This document shows, in pieces, positions 63,203 to 64,000 of a stretch of 64,000 nucleotides of DNA. Within the stretch, counting starts at the first letter, position 1. Each line of letters starts with the position of its first letter. A program made the position numbers and the translations under genes. This DNA comes from Providencia alcalifaciens DSM 30120 (lineage in GTDB: Bacteria; Pseudomonadota; Gammaproteobacteria; Enterobacterales; Enterobacteriaceae): contig NZ_ABXW01000046.1 of NCBI RefSeq assembly GCF_000173415.1, positions 184,370-248,369 of the forward strand. The letters are read 5' to 3'. The notes under the pieces were generated by a model. It was not told where the DNA came from. It worked only from the letters and a program-made list of their open reading frames with translations, and made no database searches.

Positions 63203-64000
63203 TATATTCCCAATATTATTATATCTATTTGATTACAAATTAATTTTCAATAAATCTCCTGCAGGTTATATCGTTTCACTTATACATATAACTAGTTGAT
63301 TTATCAAATTATGACATATAGTTTTGGGGAATGATTTTTCAGCCTTAAATCCCAGTCCCATCATCTTCCTGTGCCATCTTTTCAGCCTCTTCTTTCGCTA
63401 CCCGTTCAGCTTCAATTTTTGCTAATCGCTCAGCTTCAAGTAGCTTCTGATTGTAGATAGAATCACTCGGCATATTCACACGAACATCAATCCAGTGACC
63501 GTTTGGAATATCGCAATAGTCATAATCTTCGCGCTCAATATTATTCTCATCGAGAAACTCTGGATAAGTCATTAGGCGCTGCGCTTCTAGTTGCTGATGA
63601 AGTGTGTGCTTTCTATAGCGCGTTTCAATGATGATGTCACCGTCTGGTAGTACGTCAAAATCAGCCCAAACGAGAGGTAGGTTATTAATCCCATTCGGCA
63701 CGACTAAACCGCCATGAATCCCGCCCCAACTTGCGTCAGAGTTCATGCCGAGAGTACCTTTGAGTTTATAGCGACCGGTACCGAGTTTTTCTAGTTCTAC
63801 GCCTTCAGATTCGTCATTAAGTTCGATATGGTCTGAATAAACTTTAATGACTGGAGAAGCCGCTTTTAAGTTTCCGTTTGCATCTTTTGTGGTATTTGCC
63901 GTGCCATATAAAATGTTTTTATTGTTATATTGCCCCTCAACACCACCTCCAACAACAACGTTTCCAGAACCAGGATGAACACAAAAGGAAGCCCACGCTT
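63203..64000. mobile_element. End of a second prophage, continuing past the right edge
   Basis: A tail-fibre gene reads towards the icd fragment, as at the e14 right end (tail-fibre genes, then icdC). 63203-63344 is AT-rich non-coding phage end. The rest of this element is outside the window. Confidence 0.75.
63345..64000 (-). CDS. Phage tail fibre protein, C-terminal part
   Basis: The frame is open to the right edge, so at least 218 C-terminal residues are seen. VVVGGGVEGQYNNKNILYGT, a trimer-like repeat region, is followed by LGTGRYKLKGTLGMNSDASWGG and LPDGDIIIETRYRKH, found near the ends of siphophage and P2-like tail fibres. The end is a charged helix (AERLAKIEAERVAKEEAEKM), likely for trimer formation or chaperone docking. 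No assembly (tfa) gene follows; the icd fragment is next. Confidence 0.78.
   Translation of the reverse strand, partial: AWASFCVHPGSGNVVVGGGVEGQYNNKNILYGTANTTKDANGNLKAASPVIKVYSDHIELNDESEGVELEKLGTGRYKLKGTLGMNSDASWGGIHGGLVVPNGINNLPLVWADFDVLPDGDIIIETRYRKHTLHQQLEAQRLMTYPEFLDENNIEREDYDYCDIPNGHWIDVRVNMPSDSIYNQKLLEAERLAKIEAERVAKEEAEKMAQEDDGTGI

Noticed and set aside
1..64000. tRNA, rRNA genes, CRISPR arrays and insertion sequences
   Set aside because: None could be seen on either strand; no direct-repeat array or intact transposase gene was found.

Overview
The window looks like a gammaproteobacterial chromosome of the Morganellaceae, most like Providencia (genus inferred from gene content and the AT-rich composition, not from a marker gene). 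It carries enterobacterial signatures: speG, ppk-ppx, mgtE, mdtABC-baeSR followed by trhP(yegQ) and the small RNA CyaR, thiD, pagP, mgrB, pheP, brnQ, yddG, glpM, ycaC and an icd 3' fragment.

Layout. 1-1.2 kb: the 3' end of an HNH nuclease gene and a stretch with no sound gene. 1.2-9.1 kb: polyamine, polyphosphate and Mg2+ genes and an MHS-type transporter. 9.1-21.2 kb: a small internally duplicated protein, then the mdtABC multidrug efflux genes fused directly to baeSR (no mdtD), then trhP. 21.2-25.7 kb: CyaR, thiD, pagP, pheP, a 46-codon mgrB and a MarA/SoxS-like regulator; pagP and mgrB are both classically in the PhoPQ regulon. 25.8-33 kb: HAD phosphatase and a run of transporters (BrnQ, split DMT pair, YddG, AGCS). 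33-45.1 kb: mostly small stand-alone genes with unknown or broad functions (DinI-like, DUF1543, Tat-exported aminotransferase, DUF486, methyltransferase, GlpM, MBL-fold, DUF805, YnfC-like, AhpD-like, YcaC), plus two relics.

45.2-63.0 kb is a defective lambdoid/HK97-type prophage. Int and Xis are at the right. The early genes (truncated replication gene, rusA, DUF968, Q), lysis genes (holin, SAR endolysin, Rz/Rz1) and head genes (terminases, portal, broken protease and capsid) run leftwards. It has lost its repressor/cro region, its tail genes and most of the capsid gene. Set into it, often on the opposite strand, are accessory genes: a HEPN-motif protein, an unknown 167-aa protein, a PAAR spike + glycine-zipper effector + putative immunity cassette of type VI secretion character, a 4-TM protein, and a 429-aa membrane/coiled-coil protein between int and the attachment site, where e14 carries its exclusion gene lit. 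An icd 3' end at 63.04-63.20 kb and a phage tail-fibre gene running off the right edge show that a second prophage lies to the right and that the icd 3' end is the attachment site, probably in tandem.

The most notable items are the prophage-borne PAAR/effector/immunity cassette, the 429-aa gene in the int-att slot, and the small elements recovered by reading between genes: mgrB, CyaR, a 53-aa and a 58-aa phage protein, and an orphan transcript candidate near 33.8 kb.
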